A stretch of DNA of 64,000 nucleotides from Lysinibacillus fusiformis (GTDB lineage Bacteria > Bacillota > Bacilli > Bacillales_A > Planococcaceae). Shown here one piece after another: positions 35,573-43,802 of the stretch. The notes below the pieces were generated by a model, which was not told where the DNA came from, searched no databases, and saw only the letters and a list, made by a program, of their open reading frames with translations. The stretch covers positions 1 through 64,000 of the forward strand of contig NZ_PDFK01000011.1 in NCBI RefSeq assembly GCF_002845985.1. Direction: 5' to 3'. Every line of letters begins with the position of its first letter. Within the stretch, counting starts at the first letter, position 1. Made by a program: the position numbers and the translations under genes.

Positions 35573-36589
35573 TTACACATATGCTCTCAATAATAAGCCA
35601 ACGAATAGCGTAATGATTAAAAAAACTGTAATATGGGCCCATTTATACATATCTAATAAGCCTATAAATTCTCGTGTAAATGCATTGGGAACATAGTAAA
35701 AGGCTGTCTTTGAGCCAATTCCTTCTGCATCTAGCTTTGCTTTCTTAGCATAAATACTTGCACGAAATACATGGAAATTATTGGTCACAAATAGCGAACG
35801 ATATTTTTCTCCCTGCGCATGATGGTCCATTATTTTTTTGGAAAAGACCATATTTTGTTCTGTATTGGTCGATTGATCTTCGAGCAATATCTTGTCAGTG
35901 GGAAGATGATGTACATCTATTAAGTATTGTTTCATGGCATATGCCTCGGTTAGCTTTTCGTCATTGCCTTGACCACCAGAGACAATAATAAAAGCTCTCT
36001 CCCCATACTTTTTATACTGCTTTACTGCCTCATCTAAACGACTTGCTAAAAGTGGGGGCACTTTATCCCCAATTAACCCTGAGCCCAATACAATAATATA
36101 ATCTGGTTCATAGCGTATGGGTGTAAAATGATACAGTATTGCATAGGCAAGGACACTTGTGTATAAAAACATTGTATAGCCAAAAACCAAAAACGCATAG
36201 AAGAAAAGAATATGCCAAAGTATATTTTCTATTTGGATAAAAATGACGAAAACATACCATATCATCATAATAACAAAACTTAGTCCGAGAATGGCTAACA
36301 TTAAATTACGTACTTTACGCCCTTCCTTCTCTAATAATACTTTACTATTGAAAAACATTGCGATTGATAAAATAAACATAATGCTTGGAAAGCTTCCCAA
36401 TATAATAAATATCCCCATTTCTGAAATAATCCCCTGATCATTTGGCAGCAATAATGGATAGTGCATAATGAACGCTCTTATCATATATATCCCTATTAAA
36501 CCTAGTGCTACCGCATTGAGAAAGCGCCTTTTTTCTGTTAAGTACAACACGAGAAATAATGTGGTGAAAAGTGTTAAAGTTAGTAGCAT
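35573..36589 (-). CDS. YdcF/DUF218 family membrane protein
   Basis: A 338-residue protein with five N-terminal membrane spans (residues 1-150), a DUF218 domain (residues about 165-300) and a final C-terminal span. DUF218 motifs are DYIIVLGSGL, FIIVSGGQGNDEKLTEA, EDQSTNTEQNMVFS and FVTNNFHVFRASIYA. The family includes E. coli SanA/YdcF/ElyC, implicated in envelope integrity; biochemical activity is unknown. The ATG has AGGAG about 8 nt upstream. Confidence 0.85.
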   Translation of the reverse strand: MLLTLTLFTTLFLVLYLTEKRRFLNAVALGLIGIYMIRAFIMHYPLLLPNDQGIISEMGIFIILGSFPSIMFILSIAMFFNSKVLLEKEGRKVRNLMLAILGLSFVIMMIWYVFVIFIQIENILWHILFFYAFLVFGYTMFLYTSVLAYAILYHFTPIRYEPDYIIVLGSGLIGDKVPPLLASRLDEAVKQYKKYGERAFIIVSGGQGNDEKLTEAYAMKQYLIDVHHLPTDKILLEDQSTNTEQNMVFSKKIMDHHAQGEKYRSLFVTNNFHVFRASIYAKKAKLDAEGIGSKTAFYYVPNAFTREFIGLLDMYKWAHITVFLIITLFVGLLLRAYV

Positions 36590-36773
36590 CGTTTCACTCC
36601 TTTCTATTGCAGAATTTTCACAATCATGGCATTTGTCACTACTTGTTCAAATTTGATGATATAGCTCAATTATTGAAGGCGTTTGTTTTATTTTTTAATA
36701 TAGTTCATGTAATATTACTATATAAGAACTAGTTTATGACCAAATTCAAAATTATATTGGAGGAATGTAAGTA

Positions 36774-37238
36774 ATGAAAAAAATTCTTGCCGCTCTTTTT
36801 GCAGCGACACTGATATTTTCGACTGTTGGTGCAACATTATTCATTTCGGATACGCCAACGGCAGAAGCTAAATCCTATAAATCAGGTAAAAAAGGCTTCA
36901 CTAACAACAATAATAGCTCGAATATCCAAAAATCTAAGGATACTTCTAAAGATCAAAATAATGCAACAACAAATAAAAACAACTCATCCTCTACTAATAA
37001 AGTGGATACTACTAAAAAAGGCGGCTTTTTCTCTGGCGGTCTAATGAAAGGCTTAATGCTTGGTGGTCTAGCTGGTTTATTATTCGGCAGTCTATTTAGT
37101 GGCATGGGGATTCTTGGCAATATTTTAGGTCTACTCATTAATGTAGCTGCAATTGCCGTTATCGTGATGCTTGTGGTAAAGATTATGAATATGTTTAAAG
37201 AGAAAAAGCGCAAAGAGGAAGCACAATGGCACAAATAA
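36774..37238 (+). CDS. secreted Asn/Ser-rich protein with glycine-rich membrane segment
   Basis: A 154-residue protein: a signal peptide (MKKILAALFAATLIFSTVGA), a low-complexity hydrophilic linker rich in Asn, Ser, Lys and Thr (residues about 40-80), then a Gly-rich hydrophobic block (GGLMKGLMLGGLAGLLFGSLFSGMGILG) and a second span ending in a basic tail (MFKEKKRKEEAQ). The layout resembles proteins annotated as Tim44-like/YtxH-like in Bacillales, but I cannot name a function. It has a GGAGGAA ribosome binding site, and the last codons overlap the next gene by 13 nt. Confidence 0.75.
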   Translation: MKKILAALFAATLIFSTVGATLFISDTPTAEAKSYKSGKKGFTNNNNSSNIQKSKDTSKDQNNATTNKNNSSSTNKVDTTKKGGFFSGGLMKGLMLGGLAGLLFGSLFSGMGILGNILGLLINVAAIAVIVMLVVKIMNMFKEKKRKEEAQWHK

Positions 37239-37513
37239 TCAACGAACAAGATATTATTAATGCTATTTGTTTATCTCAAGCTTATTATAAAAACATTCGT
37301 CCCGAGGCAGTTCTTGTCGAATTGACTTACGAAGATGACGCTGGCTTTGGTGCAGAGGTTGAAGTAAACGGTCAAATCGAAGTACTTAATACAGCAGCTA
37401 TGATTGGTGCATTACGTGTTTGGATTAAAGATGTTCTACATAGTGACCCATTCTCAACTGGGATTGAGCTTGTTTTAGACGACGAGGAAGGCATTATTGC
37501 CAAACTATCATAA
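37226..37513 (+). CDS. DUF2653 (YxcD) family protein
   Basis: A 95-residue acidic soluble protein recognised as YxcD-like by the start INEQDIINAICLSQAYYKNIRPEAVLVELTYEDD and GFGAEVEVNG. No function is known for the family. It is translationally coupled to the preceding secreted protein (13-nt overlap) and followed by a terminator, so the two form a bicistron. A conserved partnership is possible. Confidence 0.8.
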   Translation: MAQIINEQDIINAICLSQAYYKNIRPEAVLVELTYEDDAGFGAEVEVNGQIEVLNTAAMIGALRVWIKDVLHSDPFSTGIELVLDDEEGIIAKLS

Positions 37514-37561
37514 AAAAAAGCAGTACAATGAATTGTTCAAAAATTCATCGTACTGCTTTTT
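37512..37561. terminator. bidirectional terminator
   Basis: Stem AAAAAGCAGTACAATGAATT / AATTCATCGTACTGCTTTTT with one mismatch. It lies between the convergent DUF2653 and channel genes. Confidence 0.9.
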
Positions 37562-37928
37562 ATTTTTTCAAACGTTTCTTCATCTCTTCTTTTTCTTCCT
37601 CATTAAGAGAAAAATCTACGATAGAACGCCCTAGCATTAGCAACATAATAAACATTACTCCCGTACCAACTATTAAATAAATCATTGTAAATACTTTAGA
37701 ATAAGTCGTTGTTGGATATAACCCTGTTTCTACGCCTGTTGGTATCAAACTCACTACAGCAAAATACATAGCATCTAACCAGTACCATCCTTCCGTTCCC
37801 TTGTAAAACAGTGTTCCTGATAAAATGATTAAAAACAATGTAGTAAATAATGAGATAAATTGAGGACGTTTAAATGACTTCCACAACCCTTTTACTAATC
37901 TTTTCGCAGATAATATAAATGACAGCAT
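37560..37928 (-). CDS. two-TM ion channel-like protein with atypical filter
   Basis: A 122-residue protein with the two-TM pore-loop plan of bacterial potassium channels: TM1 (QFISLFTTLFLIILSGTLFY), pore helix (WYWLDAMYFAVVSLI), loop, TM2 (VFTMIYLIVGTGVMFIMLLML) and a charged tail. The expected selectivity filter TVGYGD is replaced by PTGVETG, so ion selectivity is uncertain. The ATG at 37928 has GAGGAG 7 nt upstream; the ATG at 37934 is too close to it. It stands alone. It could be a divergent ion channel subunit or a nonselective pore. Confidence 0.7.
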   Translation of the reverse strand: MLSFILSAKRLVKGLWKSFKRPQFISLFTTLFLIILSGTLFYKGTEGWYWLDAMYFAVVSLIPTGVETGLYPTTTYSKVFTMIYLIVGTGVMFIMLLMLGRSIVDFSLNEEEKEEMKKRLKK

Positions 37929-37996
37929 CCCCATTCTCCTCTTTAAATACGTTCTACAACATAGTTAGACTATACTTCGTTTTTATTAAAAACGTC

Positions 37997-38027
37997 AAAA
38001 GGTAGAGGTGATGTCCCCCTACCTTTT
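37997..38027 (-). terminator. terminator of SLH esterase gene
   Basis: AAAAGGTAGGGGG / CCTCTACCTTTT inverted repeat (with G-U pairs) directly after the stop at 38033. Confidence 0.82.
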
Positions 38028-38032
38028 CTGAA

Positions 38033-39655
38033 TTATTTAATGAATATTTGACTAAGGCTTGTAAATATTTTAGCGGCTTGACCTCTTGTTGTGACAGCTT
38101 CTGGTGAGAATTTCCCTTCATTTCCTGTCACAATCCCCAACTCATACAACATGGTAATGGCACGTTTTGTTTCTGCATTATAAGAGGTTACATCTGTAAA
38201 TGGCACATCGCCCTTTGCACTATATGGTTGATTAAATTGCTGTTCATAGGCACGACTTATCATTAAGGCTAGTTGAGCACGTGTAACAGACTGTCCAGGG
38301 TTAAATTTCCCATCAGTTCCTTTAATAAGCCCATGAACATATGCTGCTGCAATTTCTGATTGTGTTACTGCATCATAATTTGCAATGTCAGTAAATGGTG
38401 CCTTCTCATCTGTAGATAACTCTAAACTTCTTACAAGAATAGCAGCGGCCTGCACACGCGTTACACTACTATCAGGTCTAAATGTCCCATCCGTATAACC
38501 ATTCATTAGCCCAGCACCCGCAGCTTTTTGAATGTATTCTTTCGCCCAGTGCTGTGCTGTATCTGTAAAGCTTACTGTTCCCTTTGTAGTGAAAGTAATC
38601 GTTGGATTTTGAACACTTTCATTACCAGCTGCATCGATTGCTTTGATGGAAACATTGTAGGTTGTATTTTCTGTTAAATCTTCAAGTGTAAATGTTGTCG
38701 TATCTGCATCCAATGTTGCGATTAATTTTCCATTCACATAGACATTGTAATTTGCCACACCTACATTATCTGTCGCGTCCTGCCATTTAACCTCTACAGT
38801 TGTACGATCTTTCACATCTACTTGAATAGCCTTCGTTATATCCCATAACGAGCTAGTTTTAATGATTGGTAAAAATGCTTCATTTGCGACCGCTAAATAA
38901 CCAGCTTCACTTAAATGAATGTTATCAGGGTTTGGTAAATAGCTTGCAACATCCTTTGCAACAACATCGTATGTCGGCACAAAAATAGCGCCTGCTTTTT
39001 CAGTGGTTGCTTTAATTGTTGAATTCACTGTAGCCAATAACAGTTTAAATTGATTTTGTAGATTCTCACTATAGTATGGGAAAGAATTATAATAGCCCAT
39101 CACATATATTTCTGCTTGTGGATTTATCTTTTTGATTTCAGATAGGATTGTAGCAATATTCGATACAGCCTCTTTAGTAGCTTTAACAAGAGCCATCGTA
39201 TCAATTCCCGTTGTTTGGGACTCTTTTAATAATGGTAATAAATCATTTGCTCCAGCCGTTAATGTAATGATTTCTGCCTCTTTAATAGAAGCTCGTAACT
39301 TTACTTGTTCCTTTGTGTATCCAAAACCTGTGACTGTTTTTTCTACATCATTTTGTAAATCTGCTAAAACATTTTTGGTAGTGTAGCCTGACATAGCAAA
39401 GCCCTTATTATAAGAAGTAAGGAAGCCACCCTGCTGTAAGGCCTGTGCAATAAAATCCGTGTAGCCTAACCCAATAACACCTACCTCATTCATTCCATGT
39501 GCTAATGAGTCGCCTAGTGCCACATAATCAGATTGAATAACCCAGCTTGGTGCTATGTAGTCGTCTTGTTCTTGTGCATTAGCTACTACAGGGATGGTTA
39601 ATTGCAAAGCCAGTACACTCGCTGCTAAATAACGAAATTTCTTTGATAATCGCAT
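38033..39655 (-). CDS. S-layer-anchored SGNH/GDSL hydrolase with Fn3 domain
   Basis: A 540-residue exported protein. The signal peptide ends ANAQ near residue 28. The SGNH hydrolase domain (residues about 40-275) has nucleophile Ser50 in ALGDSLAHG, GANDLLP for block III and the Asp-x-x-His pair in PDNIHLSEAGY. A fibronectin type III domain follows (about 285-365), then three SLH repeats (about 365-540, each with the FxDxxxH/Y and G-x-F-x-P pattern), which bind secondary cell-wall polymer. It is a likely surface-bound esterase or lipase with unknown substrate. The ATG has GGAGGAGAG upstream. Confidence 0.88.
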   Translation of the reverse strand: MRLSKKFRYLAASVLALQLTIPVVANAQEQDDYIAPSWVIQSDYVALGDSLAHGMNEVGVIGLGYTDFIAQALQQGGFLTSYNKGFAMSGYTTKNVLADLQNDVEKTVTGFGYTKEQVKLRASIKEAEIITLTAGANDLLPLLKESQTTGIDTMALVKATKEAVSNIATILSEIKKINPQAEIYVMGYYNSFPYYSENLQNQFKLLLATVNSTIKATTEKAGAIFVPTYDVVAKDVASYLPNPDNIHLSEAGYLAVANEAFLPIIKTSSLWDITKAIQVDVKDRTTVEVKWQDATDNVGVANYNVYVNGKLIATLDADTTTFTLEDLTENTTYNVSIKAIDAAGNESVQNPTITFTTKGTVSFTDTAQHWAKEYIQKAAGAGLMNGYTDGTFRPDSSVTRVQAAAILVRSLELSTDEKAPFTDIANYDAVTQSEIAAAYVHGLIKGTDGKFNPGQSVTRAQLALMISRAYEQQFNQPYSAKGDVPFTDVTSYNAETKRAITMLYELGIVTGNEGKFSPEAVTTRGQAAKIFTSLSQIFIK

Positions 39656-39755
39656 TTACTCTCTCCTCCACTTGTAAAATAGTCATTGTTTTCACTATTT
39701 TACTAGAGGCGAGTTAAAAATAGGTTAAATTACAGCAATCTTTTTAAACTTTTCT

Positions 39756-40922
39756 CTACTCAGACTGTATTTTTCCATATATTCCACCACCACCAACCTC
39801 GATCGCTAATTGACCCGTTCTAGCTAAATCAATTAAATGGGCGATTTTATGTGGCACAACTTGTTCAAGCTGGTTGAGCGTTACCACATGTAAAATATTC
39901 ATTTCAGTACCAAATGCTTCTATTAGACGTTCCATCATTTTAGGGCCAATACCAGGGATGAAATCAAGTGGTACTTGATGAATATAAGGCGGTCTATTTC
40001 GTTCATTCAGAAAATCCTCTGATAGTTCCTGAATACGTGTAGCTACACCCTTTACGATTTGCATACTTCCACAGTTTGTACATATGGTAGCTTCGTTACC
40101 TAGTCGTTCTCCACATTTAGCACAGACCGTTTGATGATACTTGCCAAGCAAAGGATTTAAACCATAATTCGCTGTTACTGCTCGACCTTGTTGTTCATGT
40201 AGAGCCATTTTTAATTCTGCAAAATTTGCTTCTGCTAATTGTAACTTTTGATACTCACGTGCCAGTTTTCCAAGCGAATGGGCATCAGAATTACTAACGA
40301 ACGTATATGCTTGTAATTCTTTGATACGACTTACCATATTGGTATCAGAGCTTAACCCTAATTCAATGGCATCGATAAGCTGCGGATCAAAGACTTCTGT
40401 TAAGCTACGCTCAACCCCTCTACCAAACAAACTTTTAAATGGTGTAAAAACATGGGCAGGAATAAACAGACCTCCCAATTCATGCACCTTTCGCTGTAAT
40501 GTGAGACCGTCACAATAAATTCGCTGTGAACTCAAGTGGATATTTTTCATATGTTGGGACATCCAATCAGAGAACTGCTTCATTAACATCAGTGTTGGAA
40601 AGTAAGCAAGCACATGAATAGGTCCATGACAATATTGATCGTAAATTTCGATTTCCGACCCTGGAATCAACGTTGTTTCCTGAAAGCGTAGGCCGCCCTC
40701 TTTTAATTCCTGTAGTTCACCTTGTTCAATCATCTCCATCATTTCTTCGATTACTTCGGGTGAATGACAATCAATAATCCCAATAATATCTAATCCCTTT
40801 CTAGCACTAGCAGTCTCTAAAATTTTTGCTAACGTTAATGTTTTACTACCAGTAATTTTCACTGCACGCCCACTAGAAGTACGCCCAATATGAATATGTA
40901 AATCTGCATAAAATGTTTGCAT
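39756..40922 (-). CDS. endonuclease Q (PHP-family, deaminated-base repair)
   Basis: A 388-residue protein. The PHP metal site is seen in FYADLHIHIGRTS, IGIIDCHSPEV, GSEIEI, FIPAHVFTPFKS and FVSNSDAHSL. A zinc ribbon follows (CAKCG...CTNCG), then a helix-hairpin-helix (DFIPGIGPKMMERLIEAFG). This is the EndoQ architecture, an enzyme that nicks DNA 5' to uracil, hypoxanthine or xanthine; it is found in Thermococcales and some Bacillus. No obvious repair partner is adjacent, but a small conserved-looking gene lies upstream on the same strand. Confidence 0.85.
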   Translation of the reverse strand: MQTFYADLHIHIGRTSSGRAVKITGSKTLTLAKILETASARKGLDIIGIIDCHSPEVIEEMMEMIEQGELQELKEGGLRFQETTLIPGSEIEIYDQYCHGPIHVLAYFPTLMLMKQFSDWMSQHMKNIHLSSQRIYCDGLTLQRKVHELGGLFIPAHVFTPFKSLFGRGVERSLTEVFDPQLIDAIELGLSSDTNMVSRIKELQAYTFVSNSDAHSLGKLAREYQKLQLAEANFAELKMALHEQQGRAVTANYGLNPLLGKYHQTVCAKCGERLGNEATICTNCGSMQIVKGVATRIQELSEDFLNERNRPPYIHQVPLDFIPGIGPKMMERLIEAFGTEMNILHVVTLNQLEQVVPHKIAHLIDLARTGQLAIEVGGGGIYGKIQSE

Positions 40923-40982
40923 TTCAATCGCTCCCTTTAGTATTCAAATACGTAAAAATCTTTGTTCAAGCGGATTCAAGAT

Positions 40983-41012
40983 AAAAATACCTTACATCAC
41001 AGCAAGGTATTT
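40983..41012 (-). terminator. terminator of the 56-aa gene
   Basis: Minus-strand hairpin AAATACCTT / AAGGTATTT followed by TTATC, between the small gene and endoQ. Confidence 0.72.
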
Positions 41013-41021
41013 CTCACTTTA

Positions 41022-41192
41022 TTATGATGGATGATTGGCGGTAGTGCTATTATTTGTCTCATAAGCATCTGAACTATGTGATGACCCTGACGATGAATCA
41101 TAGGCAATTAATGTCACACCAATCTTTTTTTCAAGCTCGTTAATTTTCGCAAGTTGCTGTGGATCTAATTGAGCAAATTTAATGTCTTCCAT
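41022..41192 (-). CDS. small protein, 56 aa, Ser/Asn-rich tail
   Basis: Not recognised by name. The first 36 residues (MEDIKFAQLDPQQLAKINEL, then a short strand-forming stretch GVTLIAYD) look structured, as a helix followed by a strand. The remainder is Ser/Thr/Asn/His-rich. The ATG at 41192 has AAAGGA 9 nt upstream; an open frame to 41210 begins with TTG. It has its own terminator and lies upstream of endoQ on the same strand. Confidence 0.6.
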   Translation of the reverse strand: MEDIKFAQLDPQQLAKINELEKKIGVTLIAYDSSSGSSHSSDAYETNNSTTANHPS

Positions 41193-41319
41193 TATCATCA
41201 ATCCTTTCACTCATAAAGTTCCCTGAAATAAAAAAAGTATACATCATTTCACCTCATCACAATTGCGTACAGCTCTGTGATTTAGCTAATTTCCAAACGT
41301 TTGTTGAATGAAAATGGAA

Positions 41320-41338
41320 ATGACTGATATTCAGTCAT
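41320..41338. promoter_or_regulatory. palindromic operator O1 upstream of tetR
   Basis: ATGACTGATATTCAGTCAT is a perfect 8-3-8 inverted repeat. An identical pair of half-sites recurs upstream of the SMR genes. It lies 6 nt upstream of the tetR -35, a typical TetR-family autoregulatory position. Confidence 0.8.
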
Positions 41339-41344
41339 TTTTTA

Positions 41345-41373
41345 TTGACATTGTTTTTCTCCTCCTGTAACAT
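41345..41373 (+). promoter_or_regulatory. promoter of tetR
   Basis: -35 TTGACA (41345-41350), 17-nt spacer, -10 TAACAT (41368-41373). Confidence 0.65.
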
Positions 41374-41405
41374 ACTAAACAAGTAAGGCAAAAGTGAGGG
41401 ATTGC

Positions 41406-41984
41406 ATGTCAAAGGAAGAAAAAATTATTCAAGCTGCAATTGAAGTTTTTCGCGAAAAAGGAATTGAAAAGACGAAGGTTTCAGATATCGTCAAAGCTGC
41501 TGGGATTGCTCAAGGAACATTTTATCTCTACTTCCCATCACGCCTTTCTGTCATGCCAGCTATTGCAAAAAATATGGTAGAAAGAATTATTACTACCGTA
41601 GATGAAGGTGTTTCAGATCATAAGCCTTTTGATCAGCAACTTGAAGAGGTTGTTGAAATCATTTTCTCGATCACAAAGGAATATGGTGATATCGTTGCAC
41701 TCATTTATGCTGGAATTGCACAAACAGAGCATTTAAAAGAATGGGAAAGCATTTATGCACCATACTATGATTGGATGAGTAATTTCTTATTAACGGCTCA
41801 ACAACAAGGCATCATTCGAGATTCAATTAATCCATCACGGTCAGCAAAGCTTATTATTGGTCTAATTGAATCTGCCGCAGAACAAGTTTATTTGTTTGAT
41901 GACAGCAAGGAAGAAACGATGACACTGCTTAAGCTTGAACTTCTAGACTTTTTATATCATGCACTTGGCCTACGTCACGCGTAA
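41406..41984 (+). CDS. TetR family repressor
   Basis: A 192-residue regulator. The N-terminal helix-turn-helix reads IIQAAIEVFREKGIEKTKVSDIVKAAGIAQGTFYLYFPSR, the TetR hallmark. The C-terminal ligand domain (residues 60-190) resembles the YfiR-type group seen next to drug pumps. The ATG at 41406 has GAGGG 5 nt upstream; the GTG at 41394 overlaps that region. It very likely represses itself and the downstream SMR pair through the two identical palindromes. The inducer is unknown, perhaps a cationic compound. Confidence 0.88.
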   Translation: MSKEEKIIQAAIEVFREKGIEKTKVSDIVKAAGIAQGTFYLYFPSRLSVMPAIAKNMVERIITTVDEGVSDHKPFDQQLEEVVEIIFSITKEYGDIVALIYAGIAQTEHLKEWESIYAPYYDWMSNFLLTAQQQGIIRDSINPSRSAKLIIGLIESAAEQVYLFDDSKEETMTLLKLELLDFLYHALGLRHA

Positions 41985-42008
41985 GTGACGTTCTCTTTTA
42001 CCTATAAA

Positions 42009-42027
42009 ATGACTGAACGTCAGTCAT
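42009..42027. promoter_or_regulatory. palindromic operator O2 upstream of SMR pair
   Basis: ATGACTGAACGTCAGTCAT shares both 8-bp half-sites with O1 and differs only in the 3-nt centre. It overlaps the end of a TATAAA (42003-42008), a possible -10, so binding would block transcription of the SMR genes. Confidence 0.8.
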
Positions 42028-42055
42028 TTATTCTATTAATGAAAGGATTTTAATT

Positions 42056-42409
42056 ATGCAAAAAGAATGGTTATATGTCGGTCTAACAAGTTTATTTGAA
42101 TTATTTTGGATATTTGGTTTTAATGTAGCAAGTTCCTGGTGGCATTGGATTATTATTGTGTCTATAATTGCTATCGATTTTCACTTCTTATCAAAAGCTT
42201 GTGAAAACCTACCTACTGGTACCGTATACGCTATTTTCGCTGGTGCAGGTGCAATTGGCACTACATTAATGGACATTTTTATTTTCGATGGAGAGTTTAA
42301 TGCGATTAAAGGTATTTTCATGTTTATTTTAATATCGGGCGTTATTGGATTAAAATTAGCAGATAACGCACCAACAGATCACGATGAAAAGAAAGGAGTG
42401 AATGCATAA
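42056..42409 (+). CDS. SMR family efflux subunit, YkkC-like
   Basis: A 117-residue four-TM small multidrug resistance protein. The membrane-embedded glutamate is in SLFELFWIFGFNVA, and the segment LSKACENLPTGTVYAIFAGAGAIGTTL matches YkkC-type subunits. The longer hydrophilic C-terminus (DNAPTDHDEKKGVNA) is typical of the YkkC half of a hetero-oligomeric pair. It is joined to the next gene by a TAATG junction (1-nt overlap). Related pairs export quaternary ammonium compounds or guanidinium; no guanidine riboswitch is visible, and control appears to be by the adjacent TetR. Confidence 0.85.
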   Translation: MQKEWLYVGLTSLFELFWIFGFNVASSWWHWIIIVSIIAIDFHFLSKACENLPTGTVYAIFAGAGAIGTTLMDIFIFDGEFNAIKGIFMFILISGVIGLKLADNAPTDHDEKKGVNA

Positions 42410-42723
42410 TGGGTTGGGTATATATTTTATTAGCAGCAATAGCCGAAATTATAGGTGTTATTGGATTACGCTTTTATAGTCAAAATAAAACGATACGAAA
42501 TTTATTATTATATGTCGGTGGCTTTGGATTATCATTTGCCCTTTTATATGCTTCCTTCAATTATTTACAGCTAAGCATTGCCTATGTTGTCTGGGTAGGT
42601 ATTGGTACTGTCGGTGCAGTGCTTGTCAATATCATTTTCTTTGGTGAATCCAAAAATCTACCACGAATTATCAGTATCATCGCTATTATCATCGGTGTAG
42701 CAGGGTTAAAGGCCGTATCTTAA
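42409..42723 (+). CDS. SMR family efflux subunit, YkkD-like
   Basis: A 104-residue four-TM protein, partner of the preceding SMR subunit. The essential glutamate is in AAIAEIIGVIGLRFY, and ITYAV-type motif SIAYVVWVGIGTVGAVLVNIIFF is conserved. The short C-terminus is typical of the YkkD half. The two subunits probably form an antiparallel heterodimer. A terminator follows. Confidence 0.87.
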   Translation: MGWVYILLAAIAEIIGVIGLRFYSQNKTIRNLLLYVGGFGLSFALLYASFNYLQLSIAYVVWVGIGTVGAVLVNIIFFGESKNLPRIISIIAIIIGVAGLKAVS

Positions 42724-42736
42724 TTAAACTACAATC

Positions 42737-42771
42737 AAAGGACATCCTTCTAATATCGAGGAATGTCCTTT
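42737..42771 (+). terminator. terminator of tetR-SMR unit
   Basis: AAAGGACATCC / GGAATGTCCTTT hairpin just after the stop codon at 42723. The rest of the 42772-43005 gap shows nothing recognisable. Confidence 0.75.
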
Positions 42772-43005
42772 GTCATTTAAACCATTGAGTATATCTTTGA
42801 ACCTGTTACATTTTTATAATTAAACAGATACACTGCGATCCTTACTCTAGCTAATGAAAAATCCGTCTCCTGTATAAACATTGACTATTTTTCTAACTAA
42901 GAAACATAAAAACTCTTCCTGATATGACTGTTTCCAATGCCATGTATTTTCGTAAATGCTACTTTCATAATGAATATATTATGTAAAATAATTGTCCTTA
43001 CTTTT

Positions 43006-43797
43006 TTAAACTTGACTGACCTTCTTTGCGAATTGATCAGGAACATACGTGAGGTATGGTTTACCAGTCAAGGAATGTGTTTGAATATCAGCAAAAACAC
43101 CAAATACTTCTTGTAACAATGCTGGTGTTAGCACTTCCTCGGGTGTCCCATGACACACGATTCGACCTTGCTGCAAAACGTAAATTTGATCACAGTACAT
43201 TGCCGCAATATTCAAGTCATGTAAAGCCGCAACTACTGTTAAATGTAAGGTTTGAATTAAGTCCATAAGCTGAAGTTGATGTTGGATATCTAAATGATTC
43301 GTTGGCTCATCTAATATAAGCACTTGTGCTTGCTGTGCTAGTGCTCGTGCAACCATTACACGTTTTTTCTCTCCACCTGAAAGGGAGCTAAAGCTTCGTT
43401 TTTCTAAATGAGCTATACCTGTTTGCTTCAAAGCATCTTTAACAATTTGAAAATCTTGCTCTTGATCTAGCTCTAACAGTTTTTTATGTGGCGTTCTCCC
43501 CATGCTAACTAAATCATGTACAGTGAAATCAAATAAAACAGGTGTATCTTGACTAACAACAGCTAAATTCTTCGCAATTGCTTTACTAGATTGCTTTAAA
43601 ATATCATGCTCATTTAATAATACCGTCCCGCTTTCAGGTTTTAGAAGACGATACATATTTTTTAGCAATGTTGATTTGCCACTACCATTAGGACCAATTA
43701 ACCCAACAAACTGCTTTTTCTTTATTTGAATACTTACTTCATGTAGTATACGTTGATCGTTAATGGAGAATGATACTTGCTTTGCTTCTAATGTCAT
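43006..43797 (-). CDS. btuD: cobalamin-type ABC transporter ATPase (BtuD/FecE family)
   Basis: A 263-residue ATPase: Walker A GPNGSGKST, signature LSGGEKKRVMVARAL, Walker B VLILDEPTNHLD and H-loop ALHDL. It belongs to the iron-siderophore/B12 class (type II importers). It is 5 nt downstream of the FecCD permease in the same transcript, which begins with a cobalamin riboswitch; hence a B12 or corrinoid role is favoured over siderophore. No substrate-binding protein gene is adjacent. Confidence 0.85.
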   Translation of the reverse strand: MTLEAKQVSFSINDQRILHEVSIQIKKKQFVGLIGPNGSGKSTLLKNMYRLLKPESGTVLLNEHDILKQSSKAIAKNLAVVSQDTPVLFDFTVHDLVSMGRTPHKKLLELDQEQDFQIVKDALKQTGIAHLEKRSFSSLSGGEKKRVMVARALAQQAQVLILDEPTNHLDIQHQLQLMDLIQTLHLTVVAALHDLNIAAMYCDQIYVLQQGRIVCHGTPEEVLTPALLQEVFGVFADIQTHSLTGKPYLTYVPDQFAKKVSQV

Positions 43798-43802
43798 ATA
43801 AG

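Noticed and set aside
41985-42055. Guanidine-I (ykkC) riboswitch expected ahead of a YkkC-like gene
   Set aside because: None of the conserved ykkC RNA elements is present; a TetR operator occupies the region instead.
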